From Caballeronia grimmiae (lineage in GTDB: Bacteria; Pseudomonadota; Gammaproteobacteria; Burkholderiales; Burkholderiaceae), in contig NZ_JFHE01000001.1 of NCBI RefSeq assembly GCF_000698555.1, forward strand, positions 62,001-126,000: DNA of 64,000 bases. The letters are read 5' to 3'. Below are positions 19,723 through 34,390 of this stretch, piece by piece (within the stretch, counting starts at the first letter, position 1; each line of letters begins with the position of its first letter). The position numbers and the translations under genes are program-made. The notes under the pieces are model-generated. The model did no database searches, had not been told where the DNA came from, and worked only from the letters and a program-made list of their open reading frames with translations.

Positions 19723-20568
19723 TCAGACCCAGCGGTGCCAGACAGGCGTGAGGTCTTGCGGCAGCGGCGGAAGCTGCCCCAGATCGATGCGCCCTTCTCC
19801 CGGCGCATGAAAGTCCGAGCCGCGCGACGCTTCGAAGCCATAACGGCGCGCGACGTCCGCGTACTCGCGATACTGGTCCGGCGTATGGCTTCCGGTCACG
19901 ACTTCGATCGCGTTGCCGCCGAGCCCGATGAACTCGTCGAACAGCGCGGCGAACTCAACCGGCGTGTAATCGTAGCGGCCGGGATGCGCGATGATCGGCT
20001 CGCCGCCCGCTTGGCGGATCCACGTCATTGCGTCCGCGAGCTTCGCCCAGCGATGCCCGACGAAGCCGGGCTTGCCGTCGCCGAGATAGCGCGCGAACAC
20101 ATCGGACGTGCTCTGCGCGTAGCCTTCGTCCACCAGAAAACGCGCGAAGTGCGTGCGCGAGATCATGTCGGGGTCGTCCGTGTAGCGCAGCGCACCCTCG
20201 TAGGCATTCGGAATGCCCACCGCCGCGAGCGCCTCGCCGATCGCCACGCCGCGCGCCGCACGGCCATTGCGCGTCGCTGCGAGACCGTTCGCCAGCTCCT
20301 CGTTTTCCGGATCGACGTTCATGCCGACGACATGCACCGTGCGCCCCGCCCACGTCACCGAAATCTCCACGCCCGCGAGATAGCGCATGCCGAGCGCCTC
20401 CGCCGCCGCGCGGGCTTCGCGCTGGCCGCCCAGCTGGTCGTGATCGGTCAGCGACCAGATGGCGACGCCGCCCGCATGCGCGCGTGCGGCCACGTCGGCG
20501 GGCGCGAGCCGGCCGTCGGAAACGGTGGAATGGCAGTGCAGATCGGCGTTGATGGCGGTGGGATTCAT
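19723..20568 (-). CDS. PHP-domain phosphoesterase (RNase AM/YciV-like)
   Basis: 281 residues of the PHP fold. The metal motifs are visible: NADLHCHSTVSDG at the start, WSLTDHDQLGG, HPGRYD and the closing RGSDFHAPGE. E. coli RNase AM (YciV) trims 5' ends of ribosomal RNA and also dephosphorylates 3',5'-nucleotide bisphosphates; these roles are inferred by family. It is 133 bp upstream of yciO, the same pairing as in E. coli. Confidence 0.87.
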   Translation of the reverse strand: MNPTAINADLHCHSTVSDGRLAPADVAARAHAGGVAIWSLTDHDQLGGQREARAAAEALGMRYLAGVEISVTWAGRTVHVVGMNVDPENEELANGLAATRNGRAARGVAIGEALAAVGIPNAYEGALRYTDDPDMISRTHFARFLVDEGYAQSTSDVFARYLGDGKPGFVGHRWAKLADAMTWIRQAGGEPIIAHPGRYDYTPVEFAALFDEFIGLGGNAIEVVTGSHTPDQYREYADVARRYGFEASRGSDFHAPGEGRIDLGQLPPLPQDLTPVWHRWV

Positions 20569-20632
20569 GGACGTGATTTTACGTTAAGGGCGCGGATCGC
20601 CGCTCGCGGCGCCCGCAGCCGCTCACGACGGT

Positions 20633-21517
20633 TCACGCGCAGAACGACTCGATTAATTCCGCGACGCGCCCGGGCTGGTCGTGATGAATCATGTGCCCCG
20701 CGCCGCTCACGACTTCCTCGCGCCAGTCGCGGAAGGCGGCGAAGCGCGTCTTGAATTCGGCGATGGGCATGTCCCCGGCGAAGCGCGCGAGCGTCGGCGA
20801 CGCCTCGGCCTCGACGTGCAGCACTTTCGCCTGCACGCGCGACCAGACGGCCATCACTTCGTCGAGCCGGTACAGCGTAGGGCTGCGCAGCTTATGTGCC
20901 GGGTCCGCGAGCAGGTGGTAAGCGCCGTCGGCTTCGCGGCGCGACCAGTGATCGGCGAGAAAGCGCGCCCGCGAACGCGCAAGACGCGGATTCGTCTTGA
21001 TCAGGCGATCCGCGACGTCATCGAGCGTTGCGTAGCTGCGCAGTTCGGACGGTACGCGCAACTCGTCGAGCCATCGCGCGATGGCCCCCGGCGCCTGCGA
21101 GGGACGCGCCGCCGCGAGTCCGAAGCCCTCCAGATCGACGACGCGCCGCACCCGCTCCGGCCTGATCCCGGCATAGTGGAGCGACACGTTCGCGCCCATG
21201 CTGTGACCGACGAGATTGACCTCGGCGGCGGGCGCGTAGTGGTCGAGCAGCACGTCAAGATCGGCGAAATAGTCCGGAAAGTAGTAATGCCCGCCGCCCC
21301 GTTGAGCCACTGGCCAGTCCGACAGGCCGAAGCCCCGTGCGTCGGGGGCGAGCACCTGCCAGTCGCCAGCCAGCGCGTCGACGACGAACTGAAACGATGC
21401 GGCCACGTCCATCCAGCCGTGCAGCATGAAGAGCATGGGCGCGCCGGGCGAACCCCAGCGGCGCACGTGCAGCCGCACGCCGCGCGCGTCGACGAACTCG
21501 GAGCGCGATTCTTTCAT
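20633..21517 (-). CDS. Alpha/beta hydrolase
   Basis: 294 residues of alpha/beta-hydrolase fold. The oxyanion region is FMLHGWMDVAASFQF, the nucleophile elbow LVGHSMGANVSLHYAG (Ser near residue 105), and the catalytic His is in GAGHMIHHDQP near the C-terminus. No signal peptide, so cytosolic. Substrate cannot be named. Same direction as the PHP gene, 64 bp upstream of it. Confidence 0.85.
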   Translation of the reverse strand: MKESRSEFVDARGVRLHVRRWGSPGAPMLFMLHGWMDVAASFQFVVDALAGDWQVLAPDARGFGLSDWPVAQRGGGHYYFPDYFADLDVLLDHYAPAAEVNLVGHSMGANVSLHYAGIRPERVRRVVDLEGFGLAAARPSQAPGAIARWLDELRVPSELRSYATLDDVADRLIKTNPRLARSRARFLADHWSRREADGAYHLLADPAHKLRSPTLYRLDEVMAVWSRVQAKVLHVEAEASPTLARFAGDMPIAEFKTRFAAFRDWREEVVSGAGHMIHHDQPGRVAELIESFCA

Positions 21518-21587
21518 GGTCCCGCCTTCGATCAGAAAAGGATGATCGTTCGAGTATAACGGCGACCGCGCAGCTTCCGCCGTGGTG

Positions 21588-22418
21588 TCAGGCGGAATCG
21601 TCGAGACCCGCCAGCGCGCGAAGCTCGGCCTCGTCGAAGCCGGCGTCGCGGCGCGCTTCGAAGTTGAACGGGCCGCGCAGCTTCGGCGCGTGATACTGCT
21701 CGGCCAGGCGCTCGTACGTCGTGTGCGGGTCCAGCGAAGCCTCGTCGCACAGATGCCGGAACCAGCGATTGCCGATCAGCACGTGGCCGATCTCGTCGCG
21801 CAGAATCACGTCCAGGATCGCAGCGGATGCGTGATCGCCCGCCTGCGCGAGCCGCTTGCGAATCGGCGGCGAGGCGTCCAGTCCGCGCGCTTCGAGCGTG
21901 CGCGGCACGAGCGCCATGCGCGCGAGCACGTCGGCGCGCGTGCGCTGCGCCATGTCCCACAGGCCGTCGTGCGCGGGGAAGTCGCCGTATGCGTGACCGA
22001 ATTCCGACAGCCGCGCGCTCAGCAGCGAAAAGTGATGCGCCTCTTCCGCCGCGACTTTCAACCAGTCGAGATAAAAATCGCCCGGCATCGACGGGAAGCG
22101 CCAGACGGCGTCGAGCGCGAGGTTGATCGCGTTGAACTCGATGTGCGCGAGCGCATGCAGCAACACCGCGCGCCCCGCTTCCGACTGCATGCCCCGCCGC
22201 TTGAGCGACGACGGCTCCACGAGCTCGGGCCGCGCCGGGCGGCCGGGCAAGTCGCCGGGGTCGGACAGCGCGAGCGCCGGATCGATCCGCAACGCGCCCA
22301 CGCGGGCCGCTTCGTATAGCGCCCGCGCCTGCTCGGCCTTCGTGGCGGGATCGCGTTCGCACAGAATCGCCAAGGCGCTGCGGCGGGCGCATTCGGGAGA
22401 GGACGGAGAATTCGGCAT
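21588..22418 (-). CDS. DUF455 family ferritin-like protein
   Basis: 276 residues from the ATG at 22418; an in-frame TTG at 22469 is possible but has no better ribosome-binding site. The helical core has iron-type ligand motifs HALAHIEFNAINLALD, AAEEAHHFSLL and VILRDEIGHVLIGN, spaced as in di-iron ferritin-like proteins. DUF455 is distantly related to the MiaE tRNA hydroxylase fold, but no activity is established. First gene of the minus-strand series and divergent from the gamma-carbonic anhydrase gene. Confidence 0.84.
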   Translation of the reverse strand: MPNSPSSPECARRSALAILCERDPATKAEQARALYEAARVGALRIDPALALSDPGDLPGRPARPELVEPSSLKRRGMQSEAGRAVLLHALAHIEFNAINLALDAVWRFPSMPGDFYLDWLKVAAEEAHHFSLLSARLSEFGHAYGDFPAHDGLWDMAQRTRADVLARMALVPRTLEARGLDASPPIRKRLAQAGDHASAAILDVILRDEIGHVLIGNRWFRHLCDEASLDPHTTYERLAEQYHAPKLRGPFNFEARRDAGFDEAELRALAGLDDSA

Positions 22419-22605
22419 GGCACGTCTGAACAAAAGCGGAAAGGCACGCTCGGCGGCGGAATGCCGCAAACGGCTAAAATGTTAACCCCGGCGCAGGCAC
22501 AAGGCGCACGAGGTGTACAGCGATTCGCGCTACGCGAGGCGCGCATTTTAGCGCCGCGCGGCTGCGATCCCCATCGACGACCAGACGAAGACCTGAGGAG
22601 ACACC

Positions 22606-23130
22606 GTGGCAATTTACAAACTCGGCGACGACGCCCCCACCATCCATGAAAGCGTGTTTCTCGCCGATACCGCGACCATCATCGGCCAGGTGACGCTCGA
22701 AGAGAACGCAAGCGTCTGGCCAGGCGCGGCGCTGCGCGGCGACAACGAGCCGATCGTGGTCGGACGCGGCAGCAATGTGCAGGAAGGCGCGGTGCTGCAC
22801 GCGGACCCGGGCTTTCCGCTGACCATCGCGAACGACGTGACCGTCGGCCACCAGGCGATGCTCCATGGCTGCACCATCGGCGAAGGTACGCTGGTCGGAA
22901 TTCAGGCCGTGGTCTTGAATGGCGCGGTAATCGGCCGCAATTGTCTGGTTGGCGCGGGCGCGATCGTTACCGAAGGCAAGGTGTTTCCCGACAACACGCT
23001 GATACTCGGCGCGCCCGCCAAGGCGGTGCGCGAGATCGGCGAAGCGGACATCGCCCGCATGCGCGCCGCGACGGCAAGTTATGCCGACCGGCGTGAATAC
23101 TATAAAGCGCAGCTCGTGCGCATCGGCTGA
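22606..23130 (+). CDS. Gamma-carbonic anhydrase-like hexapeptide protein
   Basis: 174 residues starting at a GTG with GAGGAG about 8 bp upstream. Left-handed beta-helix with the three zinc-ligand histidines in NVQEGAVLHADPG and TVGHQAMLHGCTIG, as in the YrdA/PaaY/CaiE group. Whether it has carbonic-anhydrase activity or acts as a thioesterase or metal-storage relative is not decided by the sequence. The divergent intergenic region contains a TAAAAT at 22475-22480 that could be its -10. Confidence 0.88.
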   Translation: MAIYKLGDDAPTIHESVFLADTATIIGQVTLEENASVWPGAALRGDNEPIVVGRGSNVQEGAVLHADPGFPLTIANDVTVGHQAMLHGCTIGEGTLVGIQAVVLNGAVIGRNCLVGAGAIVTEGKVFPDNTLILGAPAKAVREIGEADIARMRAATASYADRREYYKAQLVRIG

Positions 23131-23190
23131 ACGGCGGCGCTGCGCGATACGCAGCGCCGCACGTTCCGCCTCAACACCCAAGGAAGAGTT

Positions 23191-24141
23191 GTGAACGACC
23201 AGTTGCAGAAATTCATGTTCAACGCGGCGCCCGTGCGCGGCGAAATCGTCTCGCTGCGCAACACGTGGCAGGAAGTGCTCGCGCGCCGCGCGTATCCGCC
23301 GGCCGTGCGCAACGTGCTGGGCGAAATGATGGCCGCGTGCGCCCTCTTGTCCGCGAACCTCAAGTTCGACGGCACGCTCGTCATGCAAATCTATGGCGAC
23401 GGCCCCGTGAAGATGCTGGTCGTGCAGTGCAACTCGAACTTGTCGCTGCGCGCGACGGCCAAGCTCGCCGAGGGCGCGGAAAGCGAACTGCAGAACGACA
23501 TGTCGCTCGCCGACCTGCTCAACCGCCACGGACATGGCCGCTGCGTCATCACACTCGATCCCTCCGACAAGAAGCCTGGCCAGCAACCGTACCAAGGCAT
23601 CGTGCCACTGTCGGGCGAGCATGGGCCGCTCGCGTCGATGGCCGAGGTGCTGGAACACTACATGCATCACTCGGAGCAGCTCGATACACGCATGTGGCTC
23701 GCCGCCGATACCGACCGCGCCGTCGGCGTGCTGCTGCAAAAGCTGCCGGGCGATGGCGGCATCGTTCCGCATCCGGGCGAGCATGACGCCGATACGTGGC
23801 AGCGCGTCTGCCATCTCGGCAGCACGCTCTCGACCGAGGAATTGCTGAAGGAAGAACCGGAGACGGTGTTCCGTCGTCTCTTCTGGCAAGAGAACGTGCA
23901 GCACTTCGAGCCCGCGTCCGCGCGCTTCCAGTGCACGTGCTCGCGCGAGAAGGTCGGCGGCATGCTGAAGATGCTCGGTCGCGAGGAAGTGGACAGCGTG
24001 ATCGACGAACGCGGGGCCGTCGAAGTGCATTGCGAGTTCTGCAATCAGCGTTACGAGTTCGACCCGGTCGACGTTGCGCAACTTTTTGTCGCAAAAGAGC
24101 TCTCACAGGGCGTGAGCCCCGCGGCCGACCAGCGCCATTGA
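23191..24141 (+). CDS. hslO: Redox-regulated chaperone Hsp33
   Basis: 316 residues, starting at a GTG with AGGAAGAG upstream. The C-terminal zinc-binding redox switch is intact: CTC in RFQCTCSREKVG and CEFC in HCEFCNQRYEF. In the family, oxidation releases zinc and activates holdase activity in the cytosol under oxidative and heat stress. It is 60 bp after the gamma-carbonic anhydrase gene and probably cotranscribed. Confidence 0.95.
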   Translation: MNDQLQKFMFNAAPVRGEIVSLRNTWQEVLARRAYPPAVRNVLGEMMAACALLSANLKFDGTLVMQIYGDGPVKMLVVQCNSNLSLRATAKLAEGAESELQNDMSLADLLNRHGHGRCVITLDPSDKKPGQQPYQGIVPLSGEHGPLASMAEVLEHYMHHSEQLDTRMWLAADTDRAVGVLLQKLPGDGGIVPHPGEHDADTWQRVCHLGSTLSTEELLKEEPETVFRRLFWQENVQHFEPASARFQCTCSREKVGGMLKMLGREEVDSVIDERGAVEVHCEFCNQRYEFDPVDVAQLFVAKELSQGVSPAADQRH

Positions 24142-24291
24142 GCGCCGTCGGAGCCTTGTCCGGCGTGCCATCGAGTGTGCCGGGCGGGCGTCGGATCGCC
24201 TGAGCGGGGGAAACGGTGCGCGTGGCTCATGCGAGCCGCCGCACGCTATGATGGACCTTTGTTTAGTTGTCCGACCGGCTGGAGGTCGAAA

Positions 24292-24639
24292 ATGAGAAAC
24301 GTCCCGTTCCTGTTGAAACTATCGTCCGGCGTGGCCGCGGTATCGCTCGTCGCCGGCTGCGCGATGGACCCGCCCGGCCCCTCGCCGATCTATAGCCGCC
24401 TGCCCAGCACGTCGGCTCCGGTGCAGCAGATTGTCACGCCCGAGCAGGAGATGGAGCGCTATAACGCCATCGACAAGCAGGCGCTGGCCGAATCGCAGCA
24501 ATCGGCGACATTCGGCAACAGTGCGAAGATGATGTCCGGCTACGCGACGACGCCGATCAACGTGTACGGCGGATATTCGAGTGGCGGCTGGGGCGGTCCT
24601 TATTGGGGGACCGGCGTCGGCTTCGGGACCCGGTGGTAA
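24292..24639 (+). CDS. Small lipoprotein with Gly/Tyr/Trp-rich tail
   Basis: 115 residues from the ATG at 24292 with a GGAGG site at 24281-24285. A lipoprotein signal ends SLVAGC (Cys near residue 21); the mature part begins AMDPPGPSP and finishes with a glycine/aromatic stretch (GGYSSGGWGGPYWGTG). No known domain. Followed directly by a strong terminator, so it may be a single-gene unit. Confidence 0.75.
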   Translation: MRNVPFLLKLSSGVAAVSLVAGCAMDPPGPSPIYSRLPSTSAPVQQIVTPEQEMERYNAIDKQALAESQQSATFGNSAKMMSGYATTPINVYGGYSSGGWGGPYWGTGVGFGTRW

Positions 24640-24666
24640 TCAACCCGCTTTCTGCCGAACAAAAAG

Positions 24667-24702
24667 AAATGGCGCAGTCGATGACTGCGCCATTTGTCTT
24701 TT
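24667..24702. terminator. Strong intrinsic terminator between convergent genes
   Basis: AAATGGCGCAGTC (24667-24679) and GACTGCGCCATTT (24683-24695) form a perfect 13-bp stem with a 3-base loop, followed by a T-rich tract on the plus strand; the A-rich stretch before it lets it serve ftsB on the minus strand too. Confidence 0.85.
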
Positions 24703-24714
24703 CCGTCCGCGATA

Positions 24715-25173
24715 TTACTCTGCCGCGCCCTGCTTTTTCTTCGCGTCTTTTTCCTTGCGCGCCTTGCGATCGAGGTCGCGCAATTCCTGTTTCGAACGCG
24801 ATACCGGGTTCGGCACCACCCGCAGCGGCGCCGCCGATACCTGCCCGCGCGTCGAGCCATTCACCGCCGGCGCATTCGCCGAGTTGACCGGCGCCGTCGA
24901 ATTGGGCGACACGAACTGCACGAACACCTCGCTGTCCTTCACCATGCCCATTTCATAGCGGGCGCGTTCTTCGACGGCGGCGGTGCCGCTTTGCAGGTCC
25001 TGCACTTCGCCCTGCACGCGCTCGTTGCGCAGTTTCAGGTTCGTGTTCTTGTCGGTCTGCTGCGCGAGTTGCTGCTGCAATTCATGCACGCGCAGCCAGC
25101 CGCCGTGCCCCCACCAGAGCGGGTATTGGATCAGCACCAGCAACAAGACCAGAACGACAGTTACAAGCCGCAT
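24715..25173 (-). CDS. ftsB: Cell division protein FtsB
   Basis: 152 residues: a short cytoplasmic N-terminus, one membrane segment ([19 protein letters not shown]), then a coiled coil rich in Gln/Asn/Leu ([20 protein letters not shown]) and a conserved [17 protein letters not shown] block. FtsB joins FtsL and FtsQ in the divisome and regulates septal peptidoglycan synthesis. It is longer than E. coli FtsB (103) because of a Pro/Asn then Lys/Ala-rich tail. Downstream of eno in the same direction, a common eno-ftsB order. Confidence 0.9.
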   Translation of the reverse strand: MRLVTVVLVLLLVLIQYPLWWGHGGWLRVHELQQQLAQQTDKNTNLKLRNERVQGEVQDLQSGTAAVEERARYEMGMVKDSEVFVQFVSPNSTAPVNSANAPAVNGSTRGQVSAAPLRVVPNPVSRSKQELRDLDRKARKEKDAKKKQGAAE

Positions 25174-25279
25174 TCGAGTAGCCGAAATAAGCGCCGCCGG
25201 ACGGCTTCAGTGACACCGAAGCCGGCGCGGCGGACAGAGAATAAAGCTAACGTCCTTATCGACTAAAGCGGCGAAAGCT

Positions 25280-26671
<1,392 letters not shown>

Positions 26672-26746
26672 TCACGCGACCATTTCTTGTGCTTGTGAAG
26701 CGGACGCCGACCGCGAGGCGCCCGCTCGACTGTGCTCAACCGCGTA

Positions 26747-30242
<3,496 letters not shown>

Positions 30243-30253
30243 GCGCTTCCTTG

Positions 30254-32815
30254 TCAGTGGTCCATCCAGTAGCGCGCATGCGTTTGCCGGAAGCGTTCGA
30301 GCACGATGTCCGGCCCGGCGTCGATGCGCGCCGCGCCGTCTTCGTCGCTGCGCGACAGCGCGATGCCGCGCATCCGGTAGCGCGCATACACCGTCGGGTT
30401 CGGATGATGAAAACGGTTGCGATAGCCTACCTGAAATACCGCGGCGAGCGGCTCGACGGAATCGAGGAAAGGCTCGGTCGACGACGTGCGGCTGCCGTGA
30501 TGCGGGACGATCAGGACATCGGCGCGCAACGCGGACCGGTCGCGGGCGATGAGCGTGCGCTCAACGTCGGCCTCGATGTCGGCGGTGAGGAGCGCGCTGC
30601 GCCCCGCTGCGTTCGTGACCTTCAGCACGCACGCTTGATGGTTCGGCTTGCCCGTCAGCGGGCCGGGGCCCGGCCATAGGATGCGGAAATCGACGCCGTC
30701 CCATGTCCAGTGCTGTCCCGCCGCGCATCGCAGCGTGTCGCTGCCGCGCTTGCGGGCGTTCGACCACAACGCGTCGCCGGCCGGAAGCGATGCCAGCAGT
30801 TGACGCACGCCGACCGTTTGCAGCACGGCGGGCGCGCCGCCGGCGTGATCGGAATCCGAATGGCTGATGACGAGCGCATCGAGCGCACGCGTGCCGGTGG
30901 CGAGCAGATACGGCGCGACGATACGCTCGCCCGCATGCGTCGATTCGGGGCCGGGACCGGCGTCGAACAGCAGCGCGTGTTTCGCCGTCTCGACGACGAG
31001 CGCCGAACCTTGTCTGATATCCAGCGCCGTGATGCGAAACGCGTCATGCGGGATCGGGTGCGGCGCAGGAGCGACAAGCGGCAGCCAGGTCAGCGGCGCG
31101 GCGAAGCGCAACGGCCACCCGCGTGGGGCGAGCGCCCACGCGGCGCCCGCCAGCGCGGCCGCGAGAGCGAACGGTTGCGGCTGCGGCAGGCGCCAGAGGG
31201 AGCATGCCGCGCCCGCATCGGCGAGACGCGTCAGGGCGTCGCAGAGAACGGAAAGCGCGGCATGCGCGATGTGGAATGCGGGGGCATCGACGGGCGCGGG
31301 CAGCACGAGACCGGCGAGCGTCGCGGGCGTGACGACGAAGCTGATCCACGGAATCGCGAAGGCGTTGGCGAGCGGCCCGGTGAGCGGGATCTGTGAGAAC
31401 CAGTATGCGGTCAGCGGCGCAAGTGCGAGCGTCACCGCATATTGAACGCGGGCGCTCGATTCGATGTGCGCGCGCAGCTTCCAAGCGGCACGGCGCGATG
31501 CCGCTGTCATTCGGCGCGCGAGACTCGTCGAACTCGATGCAGCCGCCTTCGTGTCTTCATTGCTCGCGGCGGCAAGTTCGTCCGGCAGAACCGGATCGCG
31601 CGCTTCCATCCCGGCTAACCAGTCGTCGTTATCGGCTGGCGCTTTCTTGGCGCGGCGTCCAGCCGACGCAATCGCGTGCAGGATTGCAGCCACCGCGCAA
31701 AACGACAGCCAGAATCCCGGCGATGTGACCGCCCACGGATCGGCAAGCAGCACGATCGCGAGCGCCCACGCGAGCACGAGCGACGATGCCGGCCTTCGTC
31801 CAAACACGAAGGCGACGGCGAATACCGTCAGCATCCACAACGTGCGCTGCGCCGGCACGTTGAACCCGGCGAGCGCGGCATATATCGCCGCGAAAGACGC
31901 CGCGCCGAGCGCCGCGACTTTCGGCGTCGCAATCATGAGCGGCCCGCCCACGCCACGCACCGTGATGCGCCTCCAGACGAAGCCGCAAGCCAGTGCCGCC
32001 AGTCCCGCGACGAAGCCGATATGCAGCCCCGAGATCGCCACGAGGTGACTCGTGCCGGTTGCACGCATGATGGCCCAGTCGTCATCGCTGACGGATTCCT
32101 GCGCGCCCACCGCAAGCGCGACGATGATGCCGCGATGCGGCGCATCGCCGAGCACCATCTCGATGCGATGGCGGATCTGGTCGCGCCATCGGTCGATGGC
32201 GAGTCGTGGGCCGATCGCATCGCGTTCGAGGCGACGAGGCGCGCGCGCCAGCGATACCGTTCCCGTCGCCCGAATGCCGCGCTCGAGCAAGCCGACCTCG
32301 CCATCGCGCAGCGAGAAGTTCGCGTTCGCATGCGGGCGTTTGAGCCGCGCACTCAGCGTCCATCGCTGACCGGCATGCAGCGCAGGAGCGGCAAGCGGCG
32401 CCACCGGAACCCAAAGCAGCCTCACGATCCTCGGGAAGTCGCGCAGCTTCGCACCGTTCGCTTCGACTTCGAACAGAAACCGCGTGCCTTGCGCCTGCGG
32501 CTCCGGCAAGCCGCGCACGAAGCCGGTCAGTTCGATATCGCGCTGTTCGTACTCGACCGGCAGATGCGGCCGCAAACGAATCTCGGCGCGCACAGCCGCA
32601 TACGCGAAGCCCGCGACGGCCGCCGCGAGCACGAACACGCCGATCCCGAACCGTCGCCGCGCGATCCAACCCACGCCCAGCGCGATGCAGAAAGCAACGG
32701 AACAGATCATCAAGCCCGGCAATTGCGCCTGCTGCTGCAGCCACCAGACGCCCAACGCAAAACCCAGCAACATCGCACGCACACGCTTCCTCTTCCGTCG
32801 TCGACGCGAACGCAT
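30254..32815 (-). CDS. comEC: ComEC/Rec2-type DNA-internalisation protein
   Basis: 853 residues with the three-part layout of proteobacterial ComEC: N-terminal DUF4131 with hydrophobic segments, the central Competence transmembrane domain starting near MRATGTSHLVAISGLHIGF, and a C-terminal metallo-beta-lactamase domain with ALVISHSDSDHAGGAPAVL and VLIVPHHGSRTS. In transformable bacteria it moves single-stranded DNA across the inner membrane. No other competence gene is present in the window. A Met at residue 15 is an alternative start. Confidence 0.9.
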   Translation of the reverse strand: MRSRRRRKRKRVRAMLLGFALGVWWLQQQAQLPGLMICSVAFCIALGVGWIARRRFGIGVFVLAAAVAGFAYAAVRAEIRLRPHLPVEYEQRDIELTGFVRGLPEPQAQGTRFLFEVEANGAKLRDFPRIVRLLWVPVAPLAAPALHAGQRWTLSARLKRPHANANFSLRDGEVGLLERGIRATGTVSLARAPRRLERDAIGPRLAIDRWRDQIRHRIEMVLGDAPHRGIIVALAVGAQESVSDDDWAIMRATGTSHLVAISGLHIGFVAGLAALACGFVWRRITVRGVGGPLMIATPKVAALGAASFAAIYAALAGFNVPAQRTLWMLTVFAVAFVFGRRPASSLVLAWALAIVLLADPWAVTSPGFWLSFCAVAAILHAIASAGRRAKKAPADNDDWLAGMEARDPVLPDELAAASNEDTKAAASSSTSLARRMTAASRRAAWKLRAHIESSARVQYAVTLALAPLTAYWFSQIPLTGPLANAFAIPWISFVVTPATLAGLVLPAPVDAPAFHIAHAALSVLCDALTRLADAGAACSLWRLPQPQPFALAAALAGAAWALAPRGWPLRFAAPLTWLPLVAPAPHPIPHDAFRITALDIRQGSALVVETAKHALLFDAGPGPESTHAGERIVAPYLLATGTRALDALVISHSDSDHAGGAPAVLQTVGVRQLLASLPAGDALWSNARKRGSDTLRCAAGQHWTWDGVDFRILWPGPGPLTGKPNHQACVLKVTNAAGRSALLTADIEADVERTLIARDRSALRADVLIVPHHGSRTSSTEPFLDSVEPLAAVFQVGYRNRFHHPNPTVYARYRMRGIALSRSDEDGAARIDAGPDIVLERFRQTHARYWMDH

Positions 32816-32863
32816 TCCATCCGGACAACATCAGTCATCCGAATCAAATGAACCTGCGAACGA

Positions 32864-33652
32864 TTATGAAGAAGCGAGCGCCAGCCGGGGCAGCGCCGCG
32901 TGCGCGTTAGCCGTTGTGCCTAGGGAAAGCGCGTGTTCGTCGATGCCGCGCAACTCCGCCAGCACCTTCGCGATGCCCGCGACCTGATCCGGCGTATTGC
33001 GGCCCTTGTAGCGCCATGCCGGCGCGATATCGGGCGCATCGGTTTCCAGCACGATCGCGTCGAGCGGAAGTTCGGCGGCGAGCCGGCGAATCTGGCGCGC
33101 ACGCTCGAACGTCAGATTGCCGCCGAAGCCAAGCCGCATGCCTTGCGCGATGAACGCATCGGCCTGCTGAAAGCTGCCGTTGAATGCGTGTGCAATGCCG
33201 CAGTGAATTTGATTGACGCGCAAGCCCTTCAGCACCTTGTCCTGAGACTTGCGCACGTGGCAGATCACCGGCAATCCGAACTCGCGCGCCAGTTTCAGTT
33301 GCGCGTCGTAGAAGAACTGCTGGCGGGCATCGTCGAGCGTCGGGACGAAATAATCCAGCCCGATCTCGCCAATGCCGACGAACAGCGGATCGTCCAGGCT
33401 CGCCTCAATCTGCTCGCGCAGCACGCGCAGATCGTCGTCGGTGGCGCGCGGCGTGAACAGCGGATGAATGCCGAGCGCATACGCCCCGCCCGCGATGCGA
33501 TGCGCGAGCTTGCGCACCGTGTCGAAGTTAGCGCGTTCGACGCCCGGAATCACGATCCGCTTCACGCTGGCATCGAGCGCCGCGCGCGCGACGTCGTCGC
33601 GGTCCGCGTCGAACTCCGAGGCATCGAGATGGCAGTGCGTATCGATCCACAT
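32864..33652 (-). CDS. tatD: TatD-family 3'-5' DNase/hydrolase
   Basis: 262 residues, TIM-barrel metallohydrolase: MWIDTHCHLDASEFD at the start, ALGIHPLFTPRA, GEIGLDYFV, VICHVRK and VLETDAPDIAP. Family members are metal-dependent DNases or deacylases. It lies between lolD (24 bp upstream) and comEC (48 bp downstream) in one minus-strand series. Closest in style to YcfH, which neighbours the lol genes in E. coli. Confidence 0.9.
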   Translation of the reverse strand: MWIDTHCHLDASEFDADRDDVARAALDASVKRIVIPGVERANFDTVRKLAHRIAGGAYALGIHPLFTPRATDDDLRVLREQIEASLDDPLFVGIGEIGLDYFVPTLDDARQQFFYDAQLKLAREFGLPVICHVRKSQDKVLKGLRVNQIHCGIAHAFNGSFQQADAFIAQGMRLGFGGNLTFERARQIRRLAAELPLDAIVLETDAPDIAPAWRYKGRNTPDQVAGIAKVLAELRGIDEHALSLGTTANAHAALPRLALASS

Positions 33653-33676
33653 GGCGCTCTCCGCGATTTCCGCCGT

Positions 33677-34390
33677 TCAGACCGGCACGGACGGCTCTTC
33701 GTGCAACACGCCGTCGCGCAGCCGCATGATGCGGTCGCAACGCGCGGCAAGGTCGGCATCGTGCGTGACGATCACGAAGCTCGTCTCCAGCGTCTGCGAC
33801 AGCTCGAGCATCAGGTTGAAGACGGTATCGGCCGTGCCGCCATCGAGATTGCCGGTCGGTTCGTCGGCGAGCACGCACGCCGGACGCGTGACGAGCGCAC
33901 GCGCAATGGCCACCCGCTGCCGCTCGCCGCCCGACAGCTCGCCCGGCCGATGCTTCGCGCGATGCCCGATGCCCACGCGCTCGAGCATCCCCATCGCTTC
34001 CTGGCGCGCGGCCTCCTCGGGCATGCGGCGGATGCGCAGCGGCATCGCGACGTTATCCAGCGCGGTGAATTCCGGCAGCAAATGATGGAACTGATAGACG
34101 AAGCCGAGCGCGCGATTGCGCAGGTCGTTGCGTTCCTTTTCCTTGAGTTCGGTGAACGGCTTGCCGAGCAGGGACACCTTGCCCGCGCTCGGTTCGTCGA
34201 GCCCGCCGAGCACATGCAGCAGCGTGCTTTTGCCCGAGCCGGACGCGCCGACGATCGCGAGTTTCTCGCCGCGCCGCACATCGAGTTGCGCGTTGTCGAG
34301 CACCTGCACGTTGAAGCCGCCCTGCACGAAGGTCTTCGAAATCGCCGACGCGCGCAGCACGATATTGTTGTCTGGAATCATGTCACTCAT
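33677..34390 (-). CDS. lolD: Lipoprotein-releasing ABC transporter ATPase LolD
   Basis: 237 residues from the ATG at 34390, overlapping lolC by 8 bp. ABC ATPase motifs: Walker [20 protein letters not shown]-loop [11 protein letters not shown], signature [15 protein letters not shown], Walker [13 protein letters not shown] and H-loop VIVTHD. With LolC/E it energises release of outer-membrane lipoproteins from the inner membrane to LolA. An in-frame ATG three codons later is also usable. Confidence 0.94.
   Translation of the reverse strand: MSDMIPDNNIVLRASAISKTFVQGGFNVQVLDNAQLDVRRGEKLAIVGASGSGKSTLLHVLGGLDEPSAGKVSLLGKPFTELKEKERNDLRNRALGFVYQFHHLLPEFTALDNVAMPLRIRRMPEEAARQEAMGMLERVGIGHRAKHRPGELSGGERQRVAIARALVTRPACVLADEPTGNLDGGTADTVFNLMLELSQTLETSFVIVTHDADLAARCDRIMRLRDGVLHEEPSVPV

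Noticed and set aside
22474-24081. A 535-codon minus-strand frame opposite the gamma-carbonic anhydrase and hslO genes
   Set aside because: Antisense to two good genes; composition-driven.
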